DNA from: Flavobacterium daejeonense DSM 17708 | GTDB lineage: Bacteria > Bacteroidota > Bacteroidia > Flavobacteriales > Flavobacteriaceae | Direction of reading: 5' to 3' | Length of the DNA: 64,000 bases | Assembly (NCBI RefSeq): GCF_000425425.1 | Contig: NZ_AUDK01000003.1 | Location: forward strand, 124,001 to 188,000 | Shown: positions 1 to 9,261 of the stretch, in pieces | Position numbering within the stretch: position 1 is the stretch's first letter | How the letters are laid out: every line of letters begins with the position of its first letter | Made by a program: the position numbers and the translations under genes | The notes under the pieces: model-generated | Seen by the model: only the letters and a program-made list of their open reading frames with translations | What the model was told of the DNA's origin: nothing | Databases searched by the model: none

Positions 1-1890
1 GGATTGGGTTCTGAAGAAGTGCGTATCGGAAACAAAAGGTTGTCGTTGCACACCTTGTCCGATACGGATGACCTGCCAGCAACGGTATCAGCAGACACCC
101 GTTTTGAAAAATTGTCTACCGACCGTAGCGACTGCCATTTGTCATTTGCTGCACCCGTGGGATTGTTGCTGAGCTGTAACCACATCTACAACCAATACTT
201 GTTTTTGGATAACAGCGAAGCCAATCTCCAGAAGTTTGAGAAGTCCGCAAGGAATATGCACTCACTGGCTCGTTACAGCCGTGCCAATCAAATCAACAAA
301 GAGTGGATAGAAAAGTATCTGAACGAAGCCCACAGCTTCGGGCTGTCTTCTATCCGGGCGCACTTCAACATTATGGCGTGGTCGGAAGACCCTACGGAAC
401 TAAAACAGTTAAAGAATGATTGCGGTAGTGCCTTGGCATTAATGGAATGTAAGCCTCGGCACAACACGACGGACGTGGCTACTTTGTATTGGGCAGGAAT
501 GCCCGGTAATGCAGGTGATTTTCCGAGTGAAGAAAGTTTTTACACCTTCATTGAACCTGCCTTGTGCTTTTTTACGGAAGAAACCAATTACCACAATTCG
601 CCTTCGCCATTCGGTATCAAGATGGCTGACAGGCTCACAGGAAAACCAATTCATCTGGATATTTCCGATCTGCCGATGAAGCGTGGGATTATCACGAACC
701 GGAACAAGTTTATACTTGGTCCATCGGGTTCAGGCAAATCATTCTTTACAAATCATATGGTAAGGCAATACTACGAACAAGGCGCTCACGTCTTACTCGT
801 AGATACAGGTAATTCCTATCAGGGTTTATGTGAACTCATCAAAGGAAAAACTAAAGGCGAAGACGGTGTTTACTTCACTTATACAGAAGACAACCCAATT
901 GCTTTCAACCCTTTTTATACTGATGACGGTGTGTTCGATATCGAGAAACGGGAAAGTGTCAAGACTTTGATATTGACACTTTGGAAGCGTGATGATGAAC
1001 CGCCGACCCGTTCTGAAGAAGTGGCATTATCGAATGCCGTAAGTGGTTATATCGAACGTATTAAACAGGATGATGCATATCCCTCTTTCAATGGGTTCTA
1101 TGAATACGTGCAAGGTGATTACCGCAAAGTACTGGAGGAAAAACAGGTCAGGGAAAAAGACTTTGACATTGCCAATTTTCTGAACGTGCTCGAACCTTAT
1201 TACAAAGGTGGTGAGTATGACTACCTGCTAAACTCCGACAAGCAGTTAGACCTGCTTTCCAAACGCTTCATTGTGTTTGAAATTGATGCCATAAAGGATC
1301 ACAAAATCCTTTTCCCCATAGTCACGATCATCATTATGGAGGTGTTTATCAATAAGATGCGGAGACTAAAAGGTATCAGAAAGCTCATTTTGATTGAAGA
1401 AGCCTGGAAAGCGATTGCCAAAGAAGGGATGGCGGAATATATAAAATATTTGTTTAAAACAGTCAGAAAATTCTTCGGAGAAGCAATCGTCGTAACGCAG
1501 GAAGTGGACGACATCATCCAGTCGCCCATTGTGAAAGAAAGTATCATCAATAACTCTGACTGCAAGATCCTATTAGACCAGCGCAAGTATATGAACAAGT
1601 TCGATGATATACAGGCAATGCTCGGATTGACAGACAAAGAGAAAGGACAGGTACTTTCCATCAATATGAATAACGATCCAAGCCGATTGTACAAAGAGGT
1701 TTGGATCGGCTTAGGTGGTACGCACTCGGCAGTCTATGCCACCGAAGTTAGTTTGGAGGAGTATCTCGCATACACCACGGAAGAAGCCGAAAAGATGGAA
1801 GTGATGCAGCTCGCTTCCGAACTGGACGGAAACGTCGAACTCGCCATCAAGCATATCGCTATGCAAAGGCGTGATAAAGCAAATCAATAG
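1..1890 (+). CDS. traG: Conjugation ATPase TraG, VirB4-like (5' end outside window)
   Basis: This is the energising ATPase of the type IV secretion machinery used by Bacteroides-type conjugative elements; it works at the inner membrane. The frame is open from base 1, so the true start lies upstream. A Walker A motif (GPSGSGKSFFTN) sits near residue 240 of the visible part and is followed by LLVDTGNSYQGL. A Walker B-like LILIEEAWK follows near residue 465. The remaining length, 629 codons, fits the C-terminal three quarters of a TraG of about 830 residues. It leads the tra block, 26 bases before traI. Seen: motifs and gene order. Inferred: a functional ATPase. An alternative VirD4-type coupling protein is unlikely, because the order TraG-I-J-K is the VirB4 position. 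Confidence 0.93.
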   Translation, partial: GLGSEEVRIGNKRLSLHTLSDTDDLPATVSADTRFEKLSTDRSDCHLSFAAPVGLLLSCNHIYNQYLFLDNSEANLQKFEKSARNMHSLARYSRANQINKEWIEKYLNEAHSFGLSSIRAHFNIMAWSEDPTELKQLKNDCGSALALMECKPRHNTTDVATLYWAGMPGNAGDFPSEESFYTFIEPALCFFTEETNYHNSPSPFGIKMADRLTGKPIHLDISDLPMKRGIITNRNKFILGPSGSGKSFFTNHMVRQYYEQGAHVLLVDTGNSYQGLCELIKGKTKGEDGVYFTYTEDNPIAFNPFYTDDGVFDIEKRESVKTLILTLWKRDDEPPTRSEEVALSNAVSGYIERIKQDDAYPSFNGFYEYVQGDYRKVLEEKQVREKDFDIANFLNVLEPYYKGGEYDYLLNSDKQLDLLSKRFIVFEIDAIKDHKILFPIVTIIIMEVFINKMRRLKGIRKLILIEEAWKAIAKEGMAEYIKYLFKTVRKFFGEAIVVTQEVDDIIQSPIVKESIINNSDCKILLDQRKYMNKFDDIQAMLGLTDKEKGQVLSINMNNDPSRLYKEVWIGLGGTHSAVYATEVSLEEYLAYTTEEAEKMEVMQLASELDGNVELAIKHIAMQRRDKANQ

Positions 1891-1916
1891 TCATTAACAT
1901 TTTAAAATTAGAAACA

Positions 1917-2549
1917 ATGAAAAAAGTATTGTATCTGGTGTGTACGGCGCTGATGCTTGCCGTAGCACCGTCAGCAAAAGCCCAGTGGGTTGTAACCGAT
2001 CCTGCAAACCTGGCTTCAGGGATTATCAACTCTGCGAACGAAATCATACAGACTTCTTCGACTGTGAGTAATGTCGTAAAGAACTTCAATGAAGTAAAGA
2101 AAGTGTATGATCAGGGCAAGGAGTATTACGACAAGCTGAAAGCGATCAACAACCTTGTGAAAGATGCCCGCAAAGTACAGCAAACAGTTTTGCTGGCAGG
2201 TAATGTATCGGAAATGTACGTTCAGAATTTTGGCAAGATGATGAACGACCCAAATTTCACACCGCAGGAATTGGTCGCCATCGGCAATGGATATTCGGCA
2301 CTGCTCAATGAGAGCACCGAACTGCTGAAAGAATTGAAGCAGATCATAACCTCTTCAAGCCTTTCGCTGAACGACAAGGAGCGTATGGATATTATTGACC
2401 GTGTGTACAAAGAGGTTAAGGATTACCACAGCCTTGTACGCTACTACACCAACAAAAACATATCTGTGAGCTACCTAAGAGCGAAAAAGAAAAACGATAC
2501 CCAAAGAGTGCTTGACCTCTACGGAACTGCTAACCAAAAATACTGGTAA
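1917..2549 (+). CDS. traI: Conjugative transposon protein TraI (DUF4141 family)
   Basis: A 210-residue secreted or periplasmic protein with an N-terminal signal peptide (MKKVLYLVCTALMLAVAPSAKAQ, cleavage after AKA). The mature part is largely helical and polar, with a K-rich segment around residues 50-75. It resembles the DUF4141 proteins found between traG and traJ in CTnDOT-like elements; their exact role in the mating channel is unknown. It lies directly after traG and ends 3 bases before traJ, so the genes are surely co-transcribed. The family call rests on position, size and signal peptide, and the Tra letter is less certain than the DUF family. Confidence 0.8.
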   Translation: MKKVLYLVCTALMLAVAPSAKAQWVVTDPANLASGIINSANEIIQTSSTVSNVVKNFNEVKKVYDQGKEYYDKLKAINNLVKDARKVQQTVLLAGNVSEMYVQNFGKMMNDPNFTPQELVAIGNGYSALLNESTELLKELKQIITSSSLSLNDKERMDIIDRVYKEVKDYHSLVRYYTNKNISVSYLRAKKKNDTQRVLDLYGTANQKYW

Positions 2550-2552
2550 ACT

Positions 2553-3548
2553 ATGGAATGGGATAATCTTCACGAACTCCTGCGTTCGCTTTATGACGAT
2601 ATGATGCCGCTTGCAGGCGATATGGCGGCAGTGGCTAAGGGATTGGCGGGATTGGGAGCGTTGTTCTATGTGGCATTAAAGGTTTGGCAGGCTTTAAGCC
2701 GTGCCGAACCTATTGATATGTTCCCATTGCTGCGCCCGTTCGCTTTGGGGCTTTGCATTATGTTCTTTCCGACCATCGTTTTGGGAACAATCAATGCGGT
2801 ATTAAGCCCGGTAGTGACCGGAACCCACCAAATACTCGAAGACCAGGTGCTTGACCTGAACAAGCTCCAACAGCAGAAAGACCAATTGGAATACGAGGCA
2901 ATGGTACGAAATCCTGAAACCGCCTATATGGTATCGGACGAAGAGTTCGATAAGAAGCTGGACGAATTGGGCTGGTCGCCATCCGACATTGGTACAATGG
3001 CAGGGATGTATATGGACAGGCAAGCCTATAAGATAGAAAAAGCCATAAAGGATTGGTTTCGCAATTTGCTGGAAATACTTTTTCAGGCGGCTGCTTTGGT
3101 CATTGATACCATACGAACCTTTTTTCTAATCGTCTTGTCCATACTCGGGCCAATAGCCTTTGCGATAAGCGTGTGGGACGGTTTTCAGTCCACGCTCACG
3201 CAATGGCTCACGAGGTATGTCAGTGTATATCTGTGGCTTCCTGTTTCGGATTTATTCAGTTCGATGCTGGCAAGAATACAATCCCTGATTATTGAAAGGG
3301 ACATCCAAAAGCTGTCTGACCCAACCTTTATCCCCGACACTTCCAATACCGTGTATATCATTTTTATGATTATCGGCATTATCGGATATTTCACAATACC
3401 GACAGTGACGGGCTGGGTAATCCAAGCCGGGGGCGCAGGGAACTTTACCCGCAACGTAAACCAAGCGGCAATGAAAACAGGAAACATTGCCGGAGCCGGG
3501 GCTGGTTCAACCGTTGGAAACATCGGTGGCAGGCTCATGAATAAATAA
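2553..3548 (+). CDS. traJ: Conjugative transposon membrane protein TraJ
   Basis: A 331-residue polytopic inner-membrane protein that fits TraJ, the VirB6/TrbL-like channel component of Bacteroides conjugation systems. Hydrophobic segments occur near residues 25-45, 60-90, 175-215 and 265-290. The tail is glycine-rich (GAGAGSTVGNIGG), which is common in TrbL/VirB6-like proteins. A charged loop of about 80 residues (90-170) separates the first and second hydrophobic blocks. The start is 3 bases after the traI stop, implying translational coupling. The complete length matches the family. Confidence 0.9.
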   Translation: MEWDNLHELLRSLYDDMMPLAGDMAAVAKGLAGLGALFYVALKVWQALSRAEPIDMFPLLRPFALGLCIMFFPTIVLGTINAVLSPVVTGTHQILEDQVLDLNKLQQQKDQLEYEAMVRNPETAYMVSDEEFDKKLDELGWSPSDIGTMAGMYMDRQAYKIEKAIKDWFRNLLEILFQAAALVIDTIRTFFLIVLSILGPIAFAISVWDGFQSTLTQWLTRYVSVYLWLPVSDLFSSMLARIQSLIIERDIQKLSDPTFIPDTSNTVYIIFMIIGIIGYFTIPTVTGWVIQAGGAGNFTRNVNQAAMKTGNIAGAGAGSTVGNIGGRLMNK

Positions 3549-3568
3549 ACAATTAATCATTCAAAAAA

Positions 3569-4192
3569 ATGGAATTTAAAACGCTAAGAAATATTGAAAA
3601 CAGCTTTAGGCAGATAAGATTATATGCCATTGTGTTTGCGGTTCTCTGCATTGGCGTGGTAGGATATGCTGTATGGCGTTCCTACCGCTTTGCAGAAGAA
3701 CAACGCCAAAAGATCTACGTACTGGATAATGGCAAATCCCTGATGCTTGCCTTGTCGCAGGATGCGAGCATCAACCGTCCCGTGGAAGCGAGGGAACACG
3801 TCCGACGATTTCACGAACTGTTCTTCACGCTTGCACCTGACAAGAACGCTATCGAAAGCAATATGAGCAGGGCATTCAACCTTGCCGATAAAAGTGCTTT
3901 CGACTATTACAAAGACTTGTCGGAAAAGGGTTATTACAGCCGTATCATTTCAGGGAACGTACAGCAGCGTATAGAGGTAGACAGTGTAGTTTGCAACTTC
4001 GACAACTATCCTTATGCGGTGCGTACCTATGCCAAACAATTCATCATCCGTTCGAGCAACGTGACCAGGCGTAACCTGATCACTTCCTGCTATCTCGTCA
4101 ACTCTGTTCGCTCTGACAACAATCCGCAAGGATTTAACATCGAAAAGTTCGCAGTGTTGGAAAACAAGGATATCGAAGTTATCGAACGCTAA
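3569..4192 (+). CDS. traK: Conjugative transposon protein TraK
   Basis: A 207-residue bitopic protein: a short cytoplasmic N-terminus, one membrane helix at about residues 15-33 (LYAIVFAVLCIGVVGYAVW), then a soluble periplasmic domain. This layout and the conserved start (MEFKTLRNIENSFRQIR) are typical of Bacteroides TraK, comparable to VirB8-like periplasmic scaffold proteins. It sits 20 bases after traJ in the same operon. The assignment rests on length, topology and order; the link to VirB8 is inference from family knowledge. Confidence 0.9.
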   Translation: MEFKTLRNIENSFRQIRLYAIVFAVLCIGVVGYAVWRSYRFAEEQRQKIYVLDNGKSLMLALSQDASINRPVEAREHVRRFHELFFTLAPDKNAIESNMSRAFNLADKSAFDYYKDLSEKGYYSRIISGNVQQRIEVDSVVCNFDNYPYAVRTYAKQFIIRSSNVTRRNLITSCYLVNSVRSDNNPQGFNIEKFAVLENKDIEVIER

Positions 4193-4202
4193 AAACAATT
4201 TT

Positions 4203-4631
4203 ATGGAAGCATTATCAGATTTAAACACGTTCGCAAAAATCCTTACCGATAAAGGATATAACGGTTATTTCCATACGCAGGGTGCGTATGCCGGAAAGTT
4301 GAAAGACAGCATCAGTGACTATCTCGAAAGCTGTCAAAAAGGTGCAGACAGTTTGCCTAAGCAAGATTTGCTGGTGACAGGCTACCTGCAATGGTCGGGC
4401 GATGACAAGCCCCGTGTAGAATGTAGTATGTGGGTAAAATACCTTAATGGTAAATTTTCCCTGGACAGAATGGAGGTAGCCAGAAAAGACGGCTTCGGGC
4501 AATTGCTCAAAAAATCGGAACTGACGGGTCTGTCCATAATATCCGCACCCAAAGCGGCGGAGGCAATTGCAATGGTCAATGAAGAACAGAAGCAAAAGCC
4601 TGAGAAAAGTCCTAAGCGTTTCAAGCTATAA
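4203..4631 (+). CDS. Small conserved ICE protein between traK and traL, function unknown
   Basis: A 142-residue soluble protein with no signal peptide or membrane segment. The first half is mixed alpha/beta (LITY-like strands such as LLVTGYLQWSG and VECSMWVKYL); the C-terminal 30 residues are lysine and glutamate rich. It starts 10 bases after traK and ends 18 bases before traL, so it belongs to the operon. Classical CTnDOT has no obvious equivalent at this place, although related Flavobacteria/Chryseobacterium-type elements often carry a short unknown here. No function can be assigned. Confidence 0.75.
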   Translation: MEALSDLNTFAKILTDKGYNGYFHTQGAYAGKLKDSISDYLESCQKGADSLPKQDLLVTGYLQWSGDDKPRVECSMWVKYLNGKFSLDRMEVARKDGFGQLLKKSELTGLSIISAPKAAEAIAMVNEEQKQKPEKSPKRFKL

Positions 4632-4649
4632 CAACACAACTGTAAGGCT

Positions 4650-4937
4650 ATGAAAAAATTAAGAGCAAATATGGACAGGTATTTTGACAAGCTGGATGAG
4701 CGTTGGCGAGCGTTGCCCTTGCGCAAACAGCACAAATATACGCTATACTTCTTTGTGGGGTATCTGCTGCTTACCGTGGCGGTCATTGGCAAAGTGATGT
4801 ACGACACCTCAAAGTCCGGTAACGATATGGTCATTGAGCATATCGAGAACCCTGTCCTCAAAAAAAAGGAAAGCCCTGCAAGATTGCAGGACACATTATC
4901 AACAATTCTAAAAGATCAGATTTATGAAAGGAAATGA
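4650..4937 (+). CDS. traL: Conjugative transposon protein TraL
   Basis: A 95-residue protein with a basic N-terminus (about 35 residues, rich in R and K), one membrane helix at about residues 33-53 (YTLYFFVGYLLLTVAVIGKVM) and a short polar tail. It matches the small single-span TraL proteins of CTnDOT-like systems in size and position, directly before traM. Its last 14 bases overlap the start of traM, which suggests translational coupling. The biochemical role is unknown in the family. Confidence 0.8.
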   Translation: MKKLRANMDRYFDKLDERWRALPLRKQHKYTLYFFVGYLLLTVAVIGKVMYDTSKSGNDMVIEHIENPVLKKKESPARLQDTLSTILKDQIYERK

Positions 4938-6258
4938 GAACAAAAAAACGGTTGTTCGGGTGACGGAGGGGAACCCGGCAGAAACCGCTGATGTGCTGCA
5001 AGACAGTACACAGAACAAAGCTGAAAAACTCAAAAAGCCACTCATTTTTGGCTTGATGGGAATTGTCTTCGTGGGCTGTATGTACCTCATATTTAAACCG
5101 GCTGAAGATAAAAAGGCAGTTGAGAACATCGGGCTGAATGATGCCGTGCCACAGGCTACCGAAGCAGAAATGCCCGCCGACAAGGGCAAGGCTTACGAGC
5201 AGGAAATGCTCGAACGCAAAGACGAGGAAAAACGCAATGCCCTTACAACACTATCAGACTATTGGAATACCGACACCAAGGAAGAGCCGACCGGTGAGCA
5301 GCTTCCTGAAGATGAGGAAAACAATAGCTATGGTGACAGAAACACAGGAAGAGACGGTAATCAGGCATTGAACAGCTACCGTAATGCGCAAAGCACATTG
5401 GGTTCATTTTATCAGGACAACAATTCGGAAACAATGGAATTGCGTAAGCAAGTGGACGAACTAAAAGCAAAGTTGTCGGAAAAAGATGTGCCACCTGTGG
5501 CCACCGTTGACGACCAACTCAAATTAATGGAGAAATCCTATGAAATGGCTGCAAAGTATCTTCCGCAAAATGCCAATACCGGAAATGCTGCTCCTGCCAA
5601 CGGCGCAACTACTGGTGCTGCGGGTGCTAACCAAAAAGAGCAATTTGTATCGTTCACACCAACAAGAAAAAACATCGTATCAGCCTTGTACCGTGAGCCG
5701 TCGGACAGTGCCTTTGCAGCCGATTGGAGCCAAACAAAAAACCGTGGGTTTTATACCGCAGGTTCTACGGAGCAGGCAGTACAGCCTAAAAACAGTATCA
5801 AAGCATGTGTACACGAAGCCCAAACAGTAGTTGGCGAAACGGGTGTACGTTTACGATTACTGGAGACTGCCCAAACCCCTCAACGTACCATTCCCAAAGG
5901 AACAATTGTAACGGCTAATGCGAAATTCCAGAATGGCAGGCTACAATTAAAAGTTACCTCTGTAGAACTGGAGGGCAACATCATTCCGGTGGATATAACG
6001 ATTTACGATTTGGACGGACAACAAGGCTTGTACGTTCCGTATTCGCCCGAAATGAATGCCCTTACTGAAATGGCTGGTAATATGAGCCAGACAGGGGGAA
6101 CAAGTGTGATGCTCACGCAGAATGCCGGACAGCAGGTTGCCGCAGACCTTAGCCGTGGTGTGGTACAAGGTATTTCGGGCTATTTCGCCAAAAAAGTAAG
6201 AACACCGAAAGTTACCCTAAAAGCAGGACATCAGGTCTTCCTTGTATCTAAAAAATAA
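4924..6258 (+). CDS. traM: Conjugative transposon protein TraM
   Basis: A 444-residue inner-membrane-anchored protein with one helix at about residues 38-58 (LIFGLMGIVFVGCMYLIF). A long charged linker follows, including a coiled-coil-like MELRKQVDELKAKLSEK near residue 165 and an Ala/Gly/Thr-rich stretch near 215-235. The C-terminal beta-rich domain (about 290-444) resembles VirB10/TrbI-type barrels, with GTIVTANAKF and IIPVDITIYDLDG strands. This is the architecture of Bacteroides TraM, which links the inner and outer membranes in the mating apparatus. The start overlaps traL. Confidence 0.9.
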   Translation: MKGNENKKTVVRVTEGNPAETADVLQDSTQNKAEKLKKPLIFGLMGIVFVGCMYLIFKPAEDKKAVENIGLNDAVPQATEAEMPADKGKAYEQEMLERKDEEKRNALTTLSDYWNTDTKEEPTGEQLPEDEENNSYGDRNTGRDGNQALNSYRNAQSTLGSFYQDNNSETMELRKQVDELKAKLSEKDVPPVATVDDQLKLMEKSYEMAAKYLPQNANTGNAAPANGATTGAAGANQKEQFVSFTPTRKNIVSALYREPSDSAFAADWSQTKNRGFYTAGSTEQAVQPKNSIKACVHEAQTVVGETGVRLRLLETAQTPQRTIPKGTIVTANAKFQNGRLQLKVTSVELEGNIIPVDITIYDLDGQQGLYVPYSPEMNALTEMAGNMSQTGGTSVMLTQNAGQQVAADLSRGVVQGISGYFAKKVRTPKVTLKAGHQVFLVSKK

Positions 6259-6282
6259 TGTTGAACTCAAATAAATAAAACA

Positions 6283-7182
6283 ATGAAAAATCATTTAAAA
6301 ACTTTTTGGGCTCTTGCCCTGATACTCGTCTTTGCCGTAACAACTTATGCACAGGATAGTGCAACTGCGAAAACACCGCTTGCATTGGGCAAGATAGAAC
6401 CGTACCGTATGGAAGTTACCTACGATAAAACGTCGCACCTGATTTTCCCGACCGCTATACGCTATGTGGATTTGGGTAGCGAATACCTGATTGCAGGGAA
6501 AGCGGAAGATGCGGAAAATGTGTTGCGTGTAAAAGCATCGGTAAGGGATTTTGAACCCGAAACCAATTTTTCAGTCATTACCAATGACGGACGTTTTTAC
6601 AGCTTCAATGTGTATTACAGTTCCTACCCGGAGGCATTGAGCTACGACCTACTCACAATGCAAAAAGCGGTCGATAAAGCCAACGGTAACGATGTGCTTT
6701 TCGAGGAACTGGGCAACAATTCGCCTTCACTGGCAGGCTTGTTACTGGAAACCATTTACAAGAAAGACAAGCGCATTGTAAAGCATATCGGGGCTAAGAG
6801 TTTCGGCATACAATTTATGCTCAAAGGCATTTACATACACAACGGCAAATACTATTTCCATACGGAACTGAGAAACCGTACCAACGTGCCTTTCCAGATT
6901 GATTTTGTAAACTTCAAAGTAGTAGATAAGAAAGTTGCCAAACGTACCGTCGTACAAGAACGCCCGATGATACCGCTTCGTACCTATAAGCCACTTACGG
7001 AAATTTCAGGACAAACTACCGAACAGAATGTGTTCCTATTAGATCAGTTTACCATTGCCGATGACAAGGTATTGCTGATCGAGATTTTCGAGAAAAACGG
7101 TGGCAGACACCAAACACTTCAGGTAGAAAACTCGGATTTGATTAAAGCCCGATTGATTAGCGATATGCACCTGAAATTTTAA
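6283..7182 (+). CDS. traN: Conjugative transposon protein TraN
   Basis: A 299-residue periplasmic or outer-membrane protein with a signal peptide (cleavage after TTYAQ). The mature protein begins with the family-typical run on Tyr/Thr and TSHLIFPTAIRYVDLGS, near residues 50-70. It corresponds to TraN of CTnDOT, a VirB9-like partner of the TraM barrel. It sits 24 bases after traM. Length and the conserved TSHLIFP motif make this one of the firmest calls in the block. Confidence 0.93.
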   Translation: MKNHLKTFWALALILVFAVTTYAQDSATAKTPLALGKIEPYRMEVTYDKTSHLIFPTAIRYVDLGSEYLIAGKAEDAENVLRVKASVRDFEPETNFSVITNDGRFYSFNVYYSSYPEALSYDLLTMQKAVDKANGNDVLFEELGNNSPSLAGLLLETIYKKDKRIVKHIGAKSFGIQFMLKGIYIHNGKYYFHTELRNRTNVPFQIDFVNFKVVDKKVAKRTVVQERPMIPLRTYKPLTEISGQTTEQNVFLLDQFTIADDKVLLIEIFEKNGGRHQTLQVENSDLIKARLISDMHLKF

Positions 7183-7206
7183 ATAACAACTAAAAAGAGA
7201 ATAGAA

Positions 7207-7767
7207 ATGAAAAAGTATATCTATACCGTGATGCTACTTTTAGTAGGTATCACAGTGGTACAGGCACAACGAATGCTGCCCAAACAGAAAGGATTGGAAA
7301 TAAGTGCAGGCGTATTATCCAATGACAAAATCGGCAATGATTACTACATCAGTGCCGCAATGACCGTAAACGGTAAGAATGGTAACTATCAGCTTTGGGC
7401 GTTGGAATATACCCACCAATACCACGACTATAAAGACCTCCGCATACCGCAGGAAACCTATTCCGCAGAAGGCGGTTACAGCTTCTTCTTGTTGGGCGAT
7501 GCCCGAAAGAACATCACGCTGAATTTCGCCGTAACAGGTGTGGTCGGTTACGAAAGCATCAACCGTGGCGAAGCGATGTTGTACGATGGTGTGAAGATAT
7601 TGAGCGAAGATAATTTTATCTACGGAGCAGGCGGTCGCCTCACTTTTGAAACGTACCTGTCCGACCGTTTTGTATTAGTCCTGCAAGGGCGTACAAAAGT
7701 CCTTTGGGGTACGGATTTACAACAGTTCCGACCATCGGCAGGTGTGGGATTAAGGTTTAACTTTTAA
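7207..7767 (+). CDS. traO: Conjugal transfer protein TraO, outer-membrane barrel-like
   Basis: A 186-residue protein with a signal peptide (MKKYIYTVMLLLVGITVVQAQ) and alternating beta-strand pattern, ending in the C-terminal aromatic signature GVGLRFNF expected of outer-membrane barrels. Size and order (traN-traO) match the Bacteroides TraO family. Conserved features include the early KGLEISAG segment and the ALEYTHQYH stretch. The role in mating is not established; an outer-membrane pore or anchoring part is an inference from the barrel end. Confidence 0.88.
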   Translation: MKKYIYTVMLLLVGITVVQAQRMLPKQKGLEISAGVLSNDKIGNDYYISAAMTVNGKNGNYQLWALEYTHQYHDYKDLRIPQETYSAEGGYSFFLLGDARKNITLNFAVTGVVGYESINRGEAMLYDGVKILSEDNFIYGAGGRLTFETYLSDRFVLVLQGRTKVLWGTDLQQFRPSAGVGLRFNF

Positions 7768-7779
7768 AACGTAAAAACG

Positions 7780-8229
7780 ATGATAGCAATATTCAATAAA
7801 TTCAGGACAGGGCTACTGCCATTATATGTACTCCTGACAATCCTCACAGCTTCGGTTATGTTGGTATCTTGCAGCAAAGACTATGACCTCGAAATACAGA
7901 ACAATTTTCCTTTCGAGGTTAAGGTAATGCCAGTGCCGAAAGATGTTGCCAACGGGCAGACCGTTGAAATACGCATTACCATACAGCGTACAGGCAATTA
8001 CAGCAACACGCAGTATTTTCTCCGTTACTTCCAGTTTGACGGACAGGGAACGTTGCAATACTACAATGAACCGCCATATCAGCCCAATGACCTGTACCAA
8101 TTACCAACGGAGCAGTTCCGGTTGTATTACACTTCAACATCTGCCGTATCGCAGTCCTTTGATGTTTGGATTTCGGACAGCTTCGGGAATGAAAAGCAGA
8201 TAACTTTTCAGTTTAACAGTAGCGATTAA
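7780..8229 (+). CDS. traQ: TraQ-like lipoprotein (DUF3872)
   Basis: A 149-residue protein with an N-terminal hydrophobic stretch and lipobox (SVMLVSC, Cys near residue 31), followed by one beta-sandwich-like domain (YDLEIQNNFPFEVKVMPVPK). This matches the DUF3872/TraQ proteins that close Bacteroides tra operons. CTnDOT has a primase-like TraP between TraO and TraQ, and none is present here. A strong terminator follows 21 bases after the stop, so this is the last gene of the tra transcript. Confidence 0.85.
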   Translation: MIAIFNKFRTGLLPLYVLLTILTASVMLVSCSKDYDLEIQNNFPFEVKVMPVPKDVANGQTVEIRITIQRTGNYSNTQYFLRYFQFDGQGTLQYYNEPPYQPNDLYQLPTEQFRLYYTSTSAVSQSFDVWISDSFGNEKQITFQFNSSD

Positions 8230-8250
8230 GAGCAGTATTTCATTTTATAA

Positions 8251-8281
8251 AAAACGGCTTATCTGATGGGTAAGCCGTTTT
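8251..8281 (+). terminator. Rho-independent terminator of the tra operon
   Basis: A perfect 11-bp stem AAAACGGCTTA / TAAGCCGTTTT (8251-8261 and 8271-8281) with a 9-base loop, starting 21 bases after traQ. The A- and T-rich flanks allow it to act in both directions. Confidence 0.85.
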
Positions 8282-8360
8282 CGCATTTAGTACACATCGT
8301 TTACAGGCTGAAACAAATATTTTTCGTAAATTCAAACATTGGAAATAAAGTGTTTTTGTT

Positions 8361-8642
8361 ATGGTATCATCATTGGTAATAGGAATAATATTTGTGGTTG
8401 TAGGCTTGGGTTTGCGTTACTGGATTAACCGCAGAAAATTTTACAGGCGTAGTCCTATGGGGACAGAGGGCTTTTCCTCTTACGAAAGTTCGGTCTTCAT
8501 TAAATTTATTGAACGGGTTGGTAAATGGATAGCTTATGCCTTGATTATATTCGGTCTGTTATCGCTGTGGGTTTATTCCCGTGAGAAAAAGGAGAAACAG
8601 CAGCCTGAAGTAACAACCGAGCAACCTACCCAACGCAGATAA
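8361..8642 (+). CDS. Small two-helix membrane protein downstream of tra operon
   Basis: A 93-residue protein with two membrane helices (about residues 3-21, and 55-75) and a hydrophilic tail ending in TTEQPTQRR. Between the helices lies a basic and Ser/Tyr-rich loop (RKFYRRSPMGTEGFSSYESS). Similar short proteins sit after tra operons in Bacteroidota ICEs and are sometimes mislabelled as transporter permeases; their function is unknown. It is flanked by its own terminator and separated from traQ by another, so it is likely monocistronic. Confidence 0.7.
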   Translation: MVSSLVIGIIFVVVGLGLRYWINRRKFYRRSPMGTEGFSSYESSVFIKFIERVGKWIAYALIIFGLLSLWVYSREKKEKQQPEVTTEQPTQRR

Positions 8643-8667
8643 TTATTTCAGCATACATTTTACAAGC

Positions 8668-8698
8668 AAATCGGATAGCCCAAAAGGTTATCCGATTT
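8668..8698 (+). terminator. Terminator after the small membrane protein
   Basis: A stem AAATCGGATA / TATCCGATTT (8668-8677 and 8689-8698), extended inward by GCC/GGT with one wobble pair and followed by a T-run. It shares its stem word with the terminator at 11027-11059. Confidence 0.85.
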
Positions 8699-8792
8699 TT
8701 TGTTTGAGATAAGACAGATTTTTCAATTATTTCTTAGACTATCGTATTTATAGGAAAATTTTATTTATTTTAGCAACTGAAATATTTAGCAA

Positions 8793-9260
8793 ATGAATGA
8801 AAATAATCCCAATGATATTATCCAGCAATTTAGGGTAGCAAGCCGAAAATATTCGGATGCCTCGATTTTTATGCACGAAGCAATTGCACGCAAAGCAGGG
8901 CTTACAGGTTCAGATCATAAATATTTGGGGCTTATTCTGCAACACGACCAACTTACGGCAGGCGACATTTCAAAACTTACAGGATTGACAGGAGGTGCTG
9001 TTACTGGTTTAATTGATCGTTTGGAAAAAAAGAAACTTCTAAAAAGACAGTTCACTAAAGATGATAGGCGGAAAGTAATCATCATTCCCAATATGGAAAA
9101 TAGTATGAAACTATTACAACCGATTTTTAGTGAGTTGCAGCGAAAAACTACTGACTTACTCGCCACATTTTCGGAAAAGGAAATCCAAATTATCAAGCGA
9201 TATTTTACTGAAGCGACCGTAATAATGAATGAAACAACCAATAATCTAAATAATAAATAA
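8793..9260 (+). CDS. MarR family transcriptional regulator
   Basis: A 155-residue winged-helix regulator. The recognition part reads LTAGDISKLTGLTGGAVTGLIDRLEKKKLLKR (residues about 51-82, given here only as the span), followed by the wing DDRRKVIIIPN. These are the classical MarR signatures. Terminal helices that form the dimer interface are present, so it appears complete. It ends 1 base before the next membrane-protein gene, which it probably regulates as part of the same transcript. The ligand is unknown. Confidence 0.88.
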   Translation: MNENNPNDIIQQFRVASRKYSDASIFMHEAIARKAGLTGSDHKYLGLILQHDQLTAGDISKLTGLTGGAVTGLIDRLEKKKLLKRQFTKDDRRKVIIIPNMENSMKLLQPIFSELQRKTTDLLATFSEKEIQIIKRYFTEATVIMNETTNNLNNK

Positions 9261-9261
9261 A